Shown in pieces: positions 22,390-33,369 of a stretch of DNA of 64,000 bases. This DNA is from Anthonomus grandis grandis. Lineage: Eukaryota > Arthropoda > Insecta > Coleoptera > Curculionidae. Under the pieces are notes generated by a model, which worked only from the letters and a program-made list of their open reading frames with translations, was not told the origin of the DNA and did no database searches. Location of the stretch: contig NC_065546.1 in assembly GCF_022605725.1 (NCBI RefSeq), forward strand, positions 24,114,227-24,178,226. Direction: 5' to 3'. The position numbers and the translations under genes are program-made. Within the stretch, counting starts at the first letter, position 1. Every line of letters starts with the position of its first letter.

Positions 22390-24060
22390 TTCATTCAGCT
22401 GATTATGAAATACGATTTAAAAAAAAAAAGGAAGAAGATGTGCCTGCTAAAATGCTTTTGGTATATGGTCCGTTTGTACAATTGTACAAAATATTTTTGT
22501 GGCGATAAAAATTTAGCGGGACTGACAAGCCAGCAATATGTGTCAGTTTACAGTTTTAATATTTGTTTATATGGTAAAAAACGATTATAAATTTATTTAA
22601 AGTGTCATTAAAATTAGTAGTAATTTGCACATATGGTTTTTGTATCCTTCTGGAACAAATTTTAGCAATTTTTATGAACTTATTTCCACTTAAACTTTGT
22701 AGATTTGCGAAGCACTACAATTTCGATATTTCAATTATGAAACTATACACCGAGTGTGTGACCTTGTTTTCTAAGTTTTCTATTTGTTTCATTCTTCATT
22801 TCATTTCTTCATTTTATTTCATTCTTTTTGTCTATTATTTCGCCCCTTAATAAAACTTAGCAGCATAGCAATGACAGGCAAAAAGCAACCCAAATAACTT
22901 GTCAGTATGTAGGACTTCTGATTAGACAATTTACTAATTTTGGCTTATTTTTTTCTTTTGTCTCACGAAACTCGAGGTCGAAATAAAATTGGGTACACAA
23001 TCTTTTTATTCTCAATATCATCAGATTACAATTCTTTCACTCATAAAGACATTTGGCCTCTAAATTGTTTTCAAGATAAGTGACAAAATTGATTAAAATG
23101 TGAAGCATCTTTTAAAAGTTCACGAAATTATTTAGGGCCGCTTAGAGAGTTTTACATTGTTTTTTACTAATGGAGGCCAATAATTTTTAGAAATCACTGA
23201 TAGTCAGACGTAAAAACTGAGACCTACAGCTAAAACTATTAAATGAATCGCAAATGAGAATTAACATAACTACTGAACTTGAAGTACAAATTAAAAGCAA
23301 AACGATAAAAAATATTTCCATTGCCATGATAATGTAATAATTTACATTACAATAGCAGGTAGATATTGTAATAGTTTTCAATTCAATTCAAGTTTTCAAC
23401 AATACAAAAACCTGTGCTAGTAAACTTAAGGTATCTCCGATTTTTAACATTTTTGAATATGAATTTAAACAATTCATTAATGTTCAAAAATTACGATGTA
23501 ATTTTTAGGTATATTTAGTACAGAAACATATCACAGCTGTGATGTAAACATCACAGATGTTTAAATCAAGTTGTTACATGATGTAAGTGTGATGATAATG
23601 AGTGAACTCGAAATGTATAACTCTTAAGAAAAATATTGGCATTTTTATTCGTGGAGAAAAGTCTTCTCGCCCAACCCGCTATATTGCAGCCACTCTACTT
23701 CAAGAATGGACTTCTACTTACAAATATTAGGATCTGTTATGACACGGATTAAAGTAATTAAAAAGGACGGTATTTTACTACAACATGCAGAAAACGTTAT
23801 AAAAAATTGAGGTAGGTGTTAATAAAACAACAAAATAAATATACATCTAAAAGACACATAGGATTACGGTCAAGAAACTCTTACTAAGAATAGAATATAT
23901 TGCTTAATTATTCTTTTTACTAGATTTTTAAAAGGATTTGGCGGAAGCTCTCTAATACTGACAGGTAGCCTATCAAAAAATTTGAATGCTAGTCATTCTA
24001 GCCTAGATTGAGATTTTGAGAGGCGACAAAAAGCCATCATCAAATCATTTCCATGTCGCA
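22390..24060. other. AT-rich stretch without recognised genes
   Basis: Short frames are low complexity. A 14-bp palindrome ATCACAGCTGTGAT lies near 23530, beside a partial copy CATCACAGATGT. No transposon protein is recognisable. Confidence 0.4.
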
Positions 24061-24074
24061 TTAGGTAATTATGT

Positions 24075-24310
24075 ATATCATGGTGGCTTTCTTGTTTTTG
24101 TTCTGGGTTATTGGTCTTCTGCTTCCGATTGGTGCAATTAGCAGCTCATTCGGATGAATTAGGAAAAGCCGTAGGGTATGTTCCCTGCTCCTCGAATTAA
24201 AGATTTCACAATAATTAATTAAGACTTTCACAATGGTAAAGTTATAACTTTTGCACGTTGTCGCCTCCCCCATGATGCGTTCGGCATGATCCGGTCTGGT
24301 TACAAGATGT
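24075..24310. repeat. Dispersed repeat, copy 1
   Basis: Matches 31890-32115 in the same orientation. Shared blocks include TGGGTTATTGGT, CAATT-GCAGCT-ATTC, GAAAAGCCGT-G-TATGT and TTGTCGCCTCCCCCATGATG. Divergence is considerable. The minus frame 24061-24390 across it has no known domain. Confidence 0.75.
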
Positions 24311-24379
24311 TCCAAAATTCCCCCGACATAGCTGAGCCACTTATAACGGACGGAAAAGTCAAAATTTGAAGCCCATAAA

Positions 24380-24788
24380 AAGCTTCTCAACAGTATTTTC
24401 TATAACCTAATCCCGCTATAATTCTTATTGTCCTTCTATGTAGTGCTAAGAACCCTTGTTGTAGAACTAGCTCTGTTCCAAACCAAAGCGCCATAAGAAA
24501 TAGTTAAATGGAAAAGAGCATGGTATAAAGTCGAGAGATTCTCCTGTAAAACTTCACTAGTCAAGCTCTGAATACAACATGAACGCCCCATTTGAGTTTT
24601 GCATATAGGTGAACTTCTAGTAATATTGACATAACCCTCAGAGTCATCTTTTACAGTGTTCAAAGAGGAAATATAATTTTTTGGGTTTTATCCACGTTGA
24701 GCGATAGCTTGTTAGGATTAAACCACAGTTTAGCCCTCACACGCCACCCCTCCACCGCATTGAGGCTCCGACTGCAATTTCTGGTACA
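24380..24788 (-). pseudogene. Non-LTR RT C-terminal fragment
   Basis: The minus strand at about 24720-24660 reads FNPNKLSLNVDKTQKIIF, the template-strand block after YADD in jockey-type RTs. At about 24530-24430 comes LSTLYHALFHLTISYGALVWNR, the C-terminal YxxxxxxLSYGxxxWG motif. A short piece truncated at both ends, next to the BEL LTR at 24789. Confidence 0.7.
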
Positions 24789-25350
24789 TGTATTGAAATG
24801 TAGGAATTAGATAATTAAATTGAATGAGTGAATATAAAGTAAGAAAAATTGGATTTAATCGGTGCGACGCGATACGCTCAAGTCTCTTACCTGATGAGGC
24901 TTCTAAATCGAACTTGGGTACTGGAATGGTGATTAATCAATTCATCACCCACATACGATTAATCAAGTATTTGGGTTGAATCCAGAAATTGGTGGTTCCG
25001 GAATCTCAACGCGCGAAATAATGCGGACGGTAGTGTCACTTATCACACCGGAGTCCGTTCTCGTTCTCTTTCCCCACTCAAAGTGGGCTTACCAAATTTA
25101 TCACTTATGGACAACTTCGATGCGAAAAAAGACGATCTGTGCGTATATTTAAAAGACATTATACAGAGCGATACTGTATATTAGATGCGATAAAAAGTAA
25201 GATTATTTTGCATTATTCTTTTGAATATAGACATGTGCTGAAATTAATCTTTATTATAAAGTTGAAATGCATTTATTTTCAATGTTCTACCCATTCAATA
25301 GTCTCCAATCATTTACCAAGAAAAAAAAAATAAAGATTTAAAAACATTCA
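24789..25350 (-). repeat. BEL/Pao 3' LTR
   Basis: Bounded by TGTATTGAAATG at 24789 and AAAAACATTCA at 25350, so TG...CA in both readings, about 562 bases. On the minus strand it follows the purine-rich GGTGGGG (25351-25357) just after the polymerase C-terminus, as expected for a polypurine tract and 3' LTR. No second complete LTR of this element is visible, so the boundary is inferred from structure. Confidence 0.65.
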
Positions 25351-25394
25351 CCCCACCAAAACGAATGTTTTTAGAGAAAAGGAAAAAAAATGTT

Positions 25395-26398
25395 TTAAAC
25401 TAATTTTATTTGTCCAGGTAAGGGACAAATCTTAACCACCGGCCTTCTTATTATACCCCGCGAAGTCCGAGCATCCACAACGCGCACCACATTATAATCA
25501 GGTCCGGAGAAAATGTCAACAACTCGACCGAGTTCCCAGTGCAGAGGAGCTTGTGGCTCATTTTTAATAATAACTAGATCCCCCTTAGAGACTAGCGGTG
25601 AACCTTTGTTCCATTTATGTCTTTCTTGCAGAGTTTTAATATATTCCAAGGACCATCGTTTCCAGAAATCGCTCTGAAGACGTTGCAATAATTGCCAACG
25701 GTTTAATTGATTAATGTTTATACAACTTAAATCAGGGTCAGGAATCAAATTATTCAAAGGTTCAAATACTAAAAAATGTGCAGGTGTAAGTGACTGCAAA
25801 TCATTAGGGTCGGAACTGATCGGGCATAAGGGATGCGAGTTTAGAATAGCCTCAATTTGAGTTAAAACTGTATAAAAGTCTTCAAAAGATAAAATTTGAG
25901 AGTCTATAACGCGATAAAAGTATGTTTAAAAGACTTCACCCCAGATTCAGCTAACCCGTTAAAATGAGGAGAAGCTGGCGGAGTAAATTTCCAGAAAATT
26001 TCCAATTTTTGGGGCCGCATTCTGAGCAAATTCGATAAATTGATTGTTAGCACCTTTAAAGTTGGTACCCTGATCATTTACTATTAAACTACATCTAGCC
26101 TGCGCAATAAAACGTCTGAAGGCAGACAAAAACGATCATGTACTAAGATCAAATGTGGCTTCTAGATGAATCGCCTTGGTAGCAGTGCAAACGAATACGC
26201 AGACATAACCTTTAAAGGTTTTAACTCCTCGATAATTGCTCATTAAAAGTGAAAACGGACCCGCGAAATCAATGCAAACTGAAGAAAATGCCTTAAGTTG
26301 CGATACCCGAAATAGGGGCAAATCGCCCATATATGGGTTATAGGATTTAGGCTTAGAGCGAAAACATCGAGTGCATTGAGTGGAATAAGACGTTCCTT
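25395..26398 (-). pseudogene. BEL/Pao integrase and C-terminal domain
   Basis: Minus strand from 26398: CTRCFRSK of the zinc-binding region, SVCIDFAGPF (first Asp), ATKAIHLE, NDQGTNFKGA (second Asp) and GLAESGVKSFKH (Glu). The C-terminal chromatin/DNA-binding part follows (TPAHFLVFEPL, LQSDFWKRWSLEYI, GDLVIIKNE, HWELGRVVDIF) to a stop at 25395. The integrase joins element DNA to the host chromosome in active relatives. At least two stops or frameshifts near 25800-26140. The upstream side is cut by the Gypsy LTR at 26399. Confidence 0.85.
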
Positions 26399-26668
26399 GT
26401 TGCTGCTATCAATAACATTTTATTAATACCCAATTATATTACATATATTGTTTAATTCACTTCCTAATTAATTATTCAGCAAAATACATAATGTCATTGA
26501 ACTGGTATATTATAATACGTGGAATAATACCTAATGCTTACTAAACTATTTAAGGTTAATATACCCATGGTAACAATACAACATATTATTTAGATTGCAC
26601 CATTTCCTATAACTAGAATATAATATAATTTGCTTATAAAATATTTTGAAGGTTATTGATCCTTTACA
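26399..26668 (-). repeat. Gypsy 3' LTR (270 bp)
   Basis: TGTTGCTGCTATC at 26399 to GATCCTTTACA at 26668, TG...CA. The adjoining bases ACCTCCCTTTCC read on the minus strand as the purine tract GGAAAGGGAGGT, directly in front of the LTR. It lies 3' of the Gypsy integrase at 27127 on that strand, inside the BEL polymerase. Confidence 0.7.
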
Positions 26669-27126
26669 CCTCCCTTTCCTAGAGAATGACCTTCACTATG
26701 GCCACTTGTGAAGTAAATTTTTAATTGTAAATTTTATTTTGTTTATACTCTATATAAACAAAATAAAATTAAAAAAAAAACTATAAAATTGCTTACCCTA
26801 TTAGCTACCTAGATACCAGTTTATATTTTACAATATTATATTATTTAAAAAAATAATTAATGCTATACATGTTAATAATAATTATTATTGTTTAACTGTA
26901 CTGCCTTTCAAAATTATTTTAAAGCTTTTCGCATTTGAACTATTTCCGCGCACAAATCACTTTTGTAGAAAAATGCCAAAATACACTGTGTTTGCATTTA
27001 TACTTGTTTCACTGTGTTTTCCACTGCTTATGCTCATTAACTTAAATCTAATCTAATAATTATTACAATGAAATTATATTTTACATTTGGTTTACATATT
27101 TCTTGAGCCTATTTTTATGAATTATA
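26669..27126 (-). other. Gypsy 3' untranslated region
   Basis: AT-rich, between the integrase stop and the polypurine tract. No envelope-like frame or membrane segment is seen. Confidence 0.5.
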
Positions 27127-27392
27127 GACTCTTAGCCTTTATTATCCTTTATAATACAGTTTGGACCTTGTACAGCTATGATGGTCGAAGGGCCATCATA
27201 CCAAGGATCTAGTTTATGACGATCTTCATTCGTGATTAGTACTAAATCTCCTGGTTTAAGTGACAATTGAGTTGAATTCAGGTCAACATATGCTTTACGA
27301 TTACATTTTGCTTTGTCAAGAAATTCCCTAGCTCTCTTATGAGCCGCTTGTAATCTGAAACGTATTTCTTTATCACACGCATCTAAATTATA

Positions 27393-29577
27393 CAGGGTGT
27401 CAATTTGAAAACTTCCCATCCCTATTATCTCGAAACGGGTTAGGTTTTTATAAAATCGCTAGGACACGTCGATTTTATTATCGAGGGGGAACAATTTTTA
27501 TGCAGAAATCACTTCGCCTCTTTCAACCCCCTACCCCCCAGAACCTCCCTCTCAAAAATCTTAAATGGCAATAGGGGTTGAGTGATACCTCATTTGAAAG
27601 AACTTTTTATTCTCTACATTTTGGCACCTTATTTTTTAAATTTGAGTGCTGCGTTGCCAAGTTAGGGTTATTTAAACATTGTTAAATTTCTTATTATTAA
27701 ACATTATTCCTGTAAGTGTTTTAATTACGTTAAAGCTATGATTTGCATTGAAACGTGTAATTTAGGTTAATAGTATTACATTGAAACATGTTATTTAAGT
27801 TAATATTATTTTTACTAAACATTTGCATAGCCGTTACAATTATGGTCTTTACAAAAGCACGCCTAAAATTTATTTTATTAACACATCTACTTTAAGAGGT
27901 GTTCAAAGTGTTCTCCATTGTTCTCCAAACAAAAATAAAGTCTATTCTCAAATTCTTCCCAAACATTCTGAAATACCTCTTCTGGAATAGCCCTACTTGC
28001 CTCTGTAATTCTTCTTTTTAAATCTTCGATATCATCAGGCTGAGTTTTGTAAACAACCGATTTTATGTGCCCCCATAAAAAAAAAATCTAACGGCGTTAA
28101 GTCTAGTGACCTAGCAGGCCATTCTATCGGTCCCCTTCTACCAATCCATTGGTTAGGGAATCTGTTATTCAACCACTCCCGCACTGGCCGAAAATAATGC
28201 GGCGTAGCTCCATCTTGCTGAAAGTGTAGTTCGTTTTCTTGCAAAATGTTACCAACTTGATTTTCCAGTTCAGTTGTTATCAAAGGATCAATTACATCTT
28301 CAAGTAGGTGTAAGTAGAGCTCTCCAGTTAAGTTTTGTTCAATAAACAACGGTCCTATAACAGCATTTCCAAGAATACCGGCCCAAACATTAATTTTTTG
28401 TGGCCTCTCTGAAAATGTGGGGATTGTCCTCACTCCAGTATCGACAATTCTGTCTATTGACATGGCCGTTTAGGAAAAAGGTACATTCATCACTGAAGCA
28501 AATGTTGCTTACCACAATTGCACGAGTGTTTATTAAGTTGGACATAATTTCGCAAAACTCTATTTTCCTATCAAAATCGTCCTCATGAAGTTCCTATAAA
28601 ATTTGCATCTTGTACGGATGATATTTATGTAACTGTAATGCTCGTCGTACAGTTTCATGTGACATTCCAGTTAGACGTGCTACTGTACGGAGAGAATTGG
28701 TGGGTTCTGCAACGAATGTTCCCAAAATCTCTACTTGAGCATCTTCGTTTAAAACACGCCGACTTGCCCTTTTTTTGTTTCCAACTGAACCCGTTTCATT
28801 AAATTTAGCTACTACGTCCAAAATGTATCTGTGACTTACATTACAATTAGGATTTCTATTATTAAAAACTTCTGCCGTTCTTCTTGCGCATCTTCCTTGC
28901 TCGCCATAAATAAAAATCATTTCAATTCTTTGCCTAAGCATGTATACCATAGTAACTAACAATAACACACAAATTATCGAAATAAATTTTAACTGATTTA
29001 AATACCTAGTGACATTGACTGGTTGGAAAGTTCACTAAATACTATTTTAAATTTCGGATCATATCATCAAACTGTATTGAGACGAATTCCATTGCAAACG
29101 AAAATAAACAAAAAAGAAAAAAAATTAAATGTTTATCTTTCATGACCAACAGAATTTGTCGGATTGATAAACACTTTCAGTGAGAAATGCACCGGTTCGC
29201 TTTATGGTCAAACACGTTCCAATAGAAATCATAGCTTTAACGTATTTAAAACACTTACAGGAATAATGTTTAATAATAAGTAATTTAACAATGTTTAAAT
29301 AACCCTAACTTGGCAACGCAGCACTCAAATTTAAAAAATAAGGTGCCAAAATGTAGAGAATAAAAAGTTCTTTCAAATGAGGTATCACTCAACCCCTATT
29401 GCCATTTAAGATTTTTGAGAGGGAGGTTCTGGGGGGTAGGGGGTTGAAAGAGGCGAAGTGATTTCTGCATAAAAATTGTTCCCCCTCGATAATAAAATCG
29501 ACGTGTCCTAGCGATTTTATAAAAACCTAACCCGTTTCGAGATAATAGGGGTGGGAAGTTTTCAAATTGACACCCTG
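27393..29577 (-). mobile_element. Tc1/mariner-superfamily element with 366-bp TIRs
   Basis: Left end CAGGGTGTCAATTTGAAAAC at 27393, inverted at 29577, with TA on both sides. The arms run 27393-27758 and 29212-29577, nearly identical, including the blocks TTGCCAAGTTAGGGTTATTT and CCTACCCCCCAGAACCTCCC. Unusually long TIRs and low divergence point to a recent insertion. It interrupts a Gypsy integrase gene. Confidence 0.95.
28035..28968 (-). pseudogene. Mariner-superfamily transposase
   Basis: The N-terminal part (28594-28968) has a helix-turn-helix region: AEVFNNRNPNCNVSHRYILD, NETGSVGNKKRASRRVL, RTVARLTGMSHETVRRAL. After a stop at about 28594 the catalytic part follows: FSDECTFFLNGHVNRQNCRYW (first Asp), then in the 28035-28463 frame HFQQDGATPHYF (second Asp), GRRGPIEWPARSLDLTPLDF (third acid, Asp). 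I count 36 residues between the second and third Asp. Cut-and-paste DDE/D transposase of the insect lineage with a DUF4817-type start. Two frame breaks, otherwise well preserved. It probably once moved the element at 27393-29577. Confidence 0.85.
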
Positions 29578-29850
29578 TATAATGGTTGTTTAGCAAAAAT
29601 TAATTCATATGGGGTATAATTATGATATGTGCTTGGTGTTGTATTATAGCAGAATACAAAATATTTAGTCCATATATCCCAATCTAAACGCGTTTCATTT
29701 ACATACATTCGCATAAACTCATTAAGAACCCGGTGATTACGTTCGCAACCACCTATTGTTTGGCTATGATAAGGAGTAGACGTTTTATGGGTAATTTTTA
29801 TTAAATTTGTAAGGTTTTTAAAAAGTTCATTCTTATATTCAGTTCCCATG

Positions 29851-30474
29851 TTAAAGTTTCTGAAATACTTTCATGATGAGCCATCCTTAAAGCGTGGTTA
29901 GTATCTGTATCTCGAACTTCATCAATAAAACAATTTACAAAAATTTGTTCTCGGAACTCTGTTGGGCTGAAGGGTAAGCCAGATTAGTAAATCTGGCAAA
30001 ACTGGTGAAACATCTGGTGAAACATCGGCCTCAAACTATTGGAGTTTTTCGTCGGATTGTTGTCTCCTAGATTTTAATTGGGCCTGGTACACTTATTGTA
30101 GATGGACTTCACCGTATCTCATCTCTACGGTACGCACCAGTACATCGAAATTGACCTGATCCTCTGATGGCACCATTCTTAATATTTCTGTAGCTATGTC
30201 CTCTAAGGCATAGCTTAAGATTGATTGCCCTTTCTTCGTTATCTTAGCGATTTCCCCTAGCAGCGGCCTCAAACTGATTCAAATAGGTACTCGATGCTTC
30301 TTTGCCGTCAACTTTTGGTAGCTTCACATTCATCTCTGTTTGCATTCCAGGATCGGGATGAAGAGATGCCCGCTTTACTTTTATCTCGAGTTCTTGGATT
30401 TTTTTTTGTACTTGCTCCAATTCTTCTTCCACTGTTGCTTCGAAATTAGTCATGAATTGTTTTTGACTCATCTC
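29851..30474 (-). pseudogene. Gypsy Gag fragment
   Basis: From an ATG at 30471: MSQKQFMTNFEATVEEELEQ, a charged coiled coil, then KLPKVDGKEASSTYLNQFEA and, after a stop, W-type capsid helices (NEERAINLKLCLRGHS) and FTNLAYPSAQQSSENKF. These are the capsid blocks of insect Gypsy Gags (YDGKxxWxxYLxQFE, LAYPxAPxEFRE). The capsid stops abruptly at about 29850 against the foreign integrase. Confidence 0.75.
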
Positions 30475-30828
30475 CAGATCTGCTTATAAGGCACATTTAT
30501 AAGGTGGTCTTGTTTTCTGTCTCGTTTTTAATTTTCTTTCTTCAGGTCTTCTGTCAATATCTTAATGAGGTCATCATTTTCTTTCTTTAGGTCATCTTTT
30601 GTGGTCCTAATCAAGTCTTAATTTCCTTTCTTCAGGTTAGATTTAATTGTCTGAAATAAATTTTGTCTTTTCTTTATTTAAGATTTGTTTCTTCTTATTC
30701 TACTTTCTGTTCGTTAAACTTCCTTAAGAGCAACTTCATCAATTTCTCGGTCTCCATTTTGGCCTGAGTGCTTATTAAAGTTATCCAATAAAATAGGCTT
30801 CCAAATATCCTTTACTTCTGACACCAAT
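30475..30828 (-). other. Gypsy leader, primer-binding site and Gag N-terminal coiled coil
   Basis: Next to the LTR the minus strand reads ATTGGTGTCAGAAGTAAAGG at about 30828-30809, in the position of a tRNA primer-binding site. Downstream are repeated DLKKEND/DLIKILTEDLKKEN blocks (about 30520-30640), a heptad-type repeat probably coding for the Gag N-terminus, broken by stops. Confidence 0.6.
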
Positions 30829-31170
30829 TGTAACGAAATTCAGGAACACATTTTTATTGGTAACGTCAAAACTTTGACTGTCGTTTAATTATTTCCAAGG
30901 TCAAAACTGATTAAACAATTAAGACTGAATTAAATGTCACGAAGCGCGTCCTTTTTAAACCTCGATAGGACAATTACGAAATATCTAGAATTCTCTTTAT
31001 TGCTTTTGCCAAAAGAGATAAAGAACTTGAGGAGAATACAAACAGTCAAAGCAAGCAAGTATACAAATTCTAGAAAATTTAAAATACAGGGATTATTAAT
31101 AATATAACTTAAATAACCTACATTGGGGCCAAAATTGGGCCCTCCAACAAGATGAACTACTTATTATTCT
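30829..31170 (-). repeat. Gypsy 5' LTR, family TGTAACGAAATTC, copy 1
   Basis: Starts TGTAACGAAATTCAGGAACA and aligns with 38829 onward for about 330 bases (TTGACTGTCGTTTAATT, AAACAATTAA-ACTGAAT, TTGGGGCCAAAAT). Similarity fades near AACTACTTA at about 31160, so the outer part of the LTR is missing or diverged. Confidence 0.8.
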
Positions 31171-31249
31171 ACTTATTACTTATTAATTCCTAATTTTTCC
31201 CAAGATACTGGTCTACTAAGGAAACTCTCAAGTACAGAATACGATTAGT

Positions 31250-31790
31250 AGTTGTCAGAAATTAAAAACAAATCTTTTAGCCGCTGAAAAAAACTTAGCA
31301 ACCAGTAGAGTTTGCCTCGGTTTTTTTAACAGAGATGCCTCAAAGGTATAATCATATTGAGAAGTAGATGCTTGCTTTAGTTTTTAGATGTAAAAAATTT
31401 AATTTTTATCTATATAGAAATAAGTTTTTACTTCAGACCGGCCATAGGCCTCTGTTAGGCCTTCTTAAAAAGCCACTTGATATATTATATATAATTATAA
31501 AGATTGGAAATCAGACTCTTAAGATATCAATTTTCTCTGAATGGGTTCGCTTGTGGGCTTAGCGGAGATCCAGTAAACGAAACAATAAATACTGATTATC
31601 TAGAAAATCAAATAAAACCTCTGTCCTTGCAACTTTTAAAGAAAGTGAACAAAAACGGCTAAATGCTATTTATAGATCCTATTATGCAGAAAGTCATAGA
31701 TTATACAATTTTAGGTTAGCCAAAGGATAAAGGCAATTTAAAACCATTAAAGCTTAATGTAGTCAATTATACCCGACTACATAATTTCTA
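31250..31790 (+). pseudogene. Gypsy RNase H and connection fragment
   Basis: The + strand reads EFASVFLTEMPQRYNHIEK, stop, MLALVFRCKKFNFYLYRNKF, LLQTGHRPLLGLLKKP, then after more breaks IDPIMQKVIDYTILG-PKD. These correspond to AFASRTL-EAEQNYSQIEKE-LAL-VF, the TDHKPL acid block (here TGHRPL, Asp lost) and the link to integrase. A short fragment on the strand opposite to its Gypsy neighbours. Confidence 0.75.
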
Positions 31791-31889
31791 TTACCAATCA
31801 AGCCATGCAGTACTATCAATTCACCCTTTTCTTCTATTTTGTAGTTTCAAGAATACATAGTGAAAATACCGAATATCGACCTCAGGCGA

Positions 31890-32115
31890 AACAGATGTTA
31901 AGGGCTTGTCGCCTTCTACTTTCTATTTTGTCTTGTCTTTTTTGGGTTATTGGTTTTTGTTTCCAATCTGTGCAATTTGTCAGCTTATTCAGGGAAAGCC
32001 GTCGGATATGTACCCTGTTCTCCGAATTGATTTGCACAAGACTTTCACAATGATAAATTTATCACTTTTATGCGTTGTCGCCTCCCCCATGATGCATCCG
32101 GCCTGGTTACTGGCG
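31890..32115. repeat. Dispersed repeat, copy 2
   Basis: Counterpart of 24075-24310, same orientation: TTTTTGGGTTATTGGTTTTT, GAAAGCCGTCGGATATGTAC, GTTGTCGCCTCCCCCATGAT. Which transposon family it belongs to is unknown. Confidence 0.75.
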
Positions 32116-32442
32116 TGAATAGGTTCAGCTTCCAAAGGCAGCACCACGATACGAGGAATTGGAAAGGACAAAGTACGTGTTGACTGAATGTATAAAAGTA
32201 GGTGGTGTGAGTTCTTATTAAAACCTTCTTGTGAAGAGTTGTGTGTTGTCATTTATTGTGTTTTTAGTTGCGATTCAATAATAAAAGACGTTTAAAGCGC
32301 ATTAAGCAGTATTATTTTTGTTAAAGACTACATCAGAAATGGTTGTGAACATATTTGTATGTGCGGTCGCAAAATGCGTATGTATGTGTAGCATGCAATA
32401 AACAACATAATTTTTCATGTTTTGCGTACATTTAAGTGCTAA

Positions 32443-32588
32443 AAAAATGCAAAAAAAAAGAAAAATCTAGTCGTTATCGTTATAGTTCAAGTGCTAGTTC
32501 TAGCAGTCAATCGATTAGCTCGAGACACAAAAGCCTTCCAAGTGAATATAAAAAGCGACGTACGTTACGTAAGGAAAGTAACAAATAA
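32443..32588 (+). other. Ser/Arg-rich open stretch
   Basis: One frame reads KKKEKSSRYRYSSSASSSSQ followed by SISSRHKSLPSEYKKRR to a stop at 32586. The basic RS-like composition recalls the N-terminus of some retroelement Gag-like proteins, but no following domain was recognised. It may be a chance reading or a fossil. Confidence 0.3.
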
Positions 32589-33369
32589 TCTCTGACAAAT
32601 TTAAGAAGCTATACGCCTCCTGCTCGATCGGTGAGTACTCCTCCTTCATCATTAACAAGCTTAGATCAGTGAATAGAAATCATTGATAATTACTCTCACA
32701 TTTACAGAGGGACCACAAAATTAAAATGTACAGCACATATTAAAATCATGTACAGCACATATTAAAGATTAAAATCTTTTCAAGGCATGTACAAGAAATT
32801 CTTACACCATTTTTATGGACTTAGCAAATCACCGACCAACATTTGGTTGTTCTCTTCATCAATTTTGTTTTGAACATTTATTGAAAATAAATAAATTAAG
32901 ATATTGAGGAAAAAATCAATTCTGAAGTGGAGTCAATATAACATTGAAAAGATAGGAGTGATGCATTTTGGCAAGTGATCTTACCATCATCAGACTCTAA
33001 ATATATTACAAACAGTTCAAAAAGTTCAAAAACAAAATGTTGTAAATATAAATCACATTAAATTTACCAGTATTTAATTGAAAACTGCAAAATGAATTTA
33101 ATAAAATTATTCAAAATATGGATTGTGATGTATCCGACGTACACGATATTACCAAATGACGTATCTGACGTACCCAATTTTTTTTGTGAATATCTGATTC
33201 AAAATATGTACTGTTGTATGTGTGTATTTTCAAAGTTTCTGTAATCGAATAACTTTTTGATGCATCGCGTCGCCCAGCTCTTTGCGAGTCTATTTTATTG
33301 TTTTCTTCATACATCGACCACTTTTTAAAAAAATTTAATATATTTTTTTGTTTTGGAATAATTGACGTG
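32589..33369. other. AT-rich stretch with small tandem repeats
   Basis: TGTACAGCACATATTAAA occurs twice in tandem at about 32727-32765. GA(T/C)GTATC(C/T)GACGTAC occurs twice at 33127-33146 and 33158-33177. No coding sequence is recognised. Confidence 0.4.

Larger units (their letters stand above)
27127..29850 (-). pseudogene. Gypsy integrase split by a mariner-like element
   Basis: The part 29578-29850 carries GTEYKNELFKNL (second Asp block lost at the junction) and STPYHSQTIGGCERNHRVLN with its catalytic Glu, then NTTPSTYHNYTPYELIF. The part 27127-27392 carries the C-terminal domain (KPGDLVLITNEDRHKLDPWY, then GPSTIIAV). Both halves are in the same phase once the insert and one TA are ignored. 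Upstream of 29850 the sequence switches abruptly to a Gag of a different element. Confidence 0.85.

Noticed and set aside
26669..27126. Envelope gene of the Gypsy element (endogenous retrovirus)
   Set aside because: No frame with signal peptide, furin-like site or membrane anchor; only AT-rich untranslated sequence.
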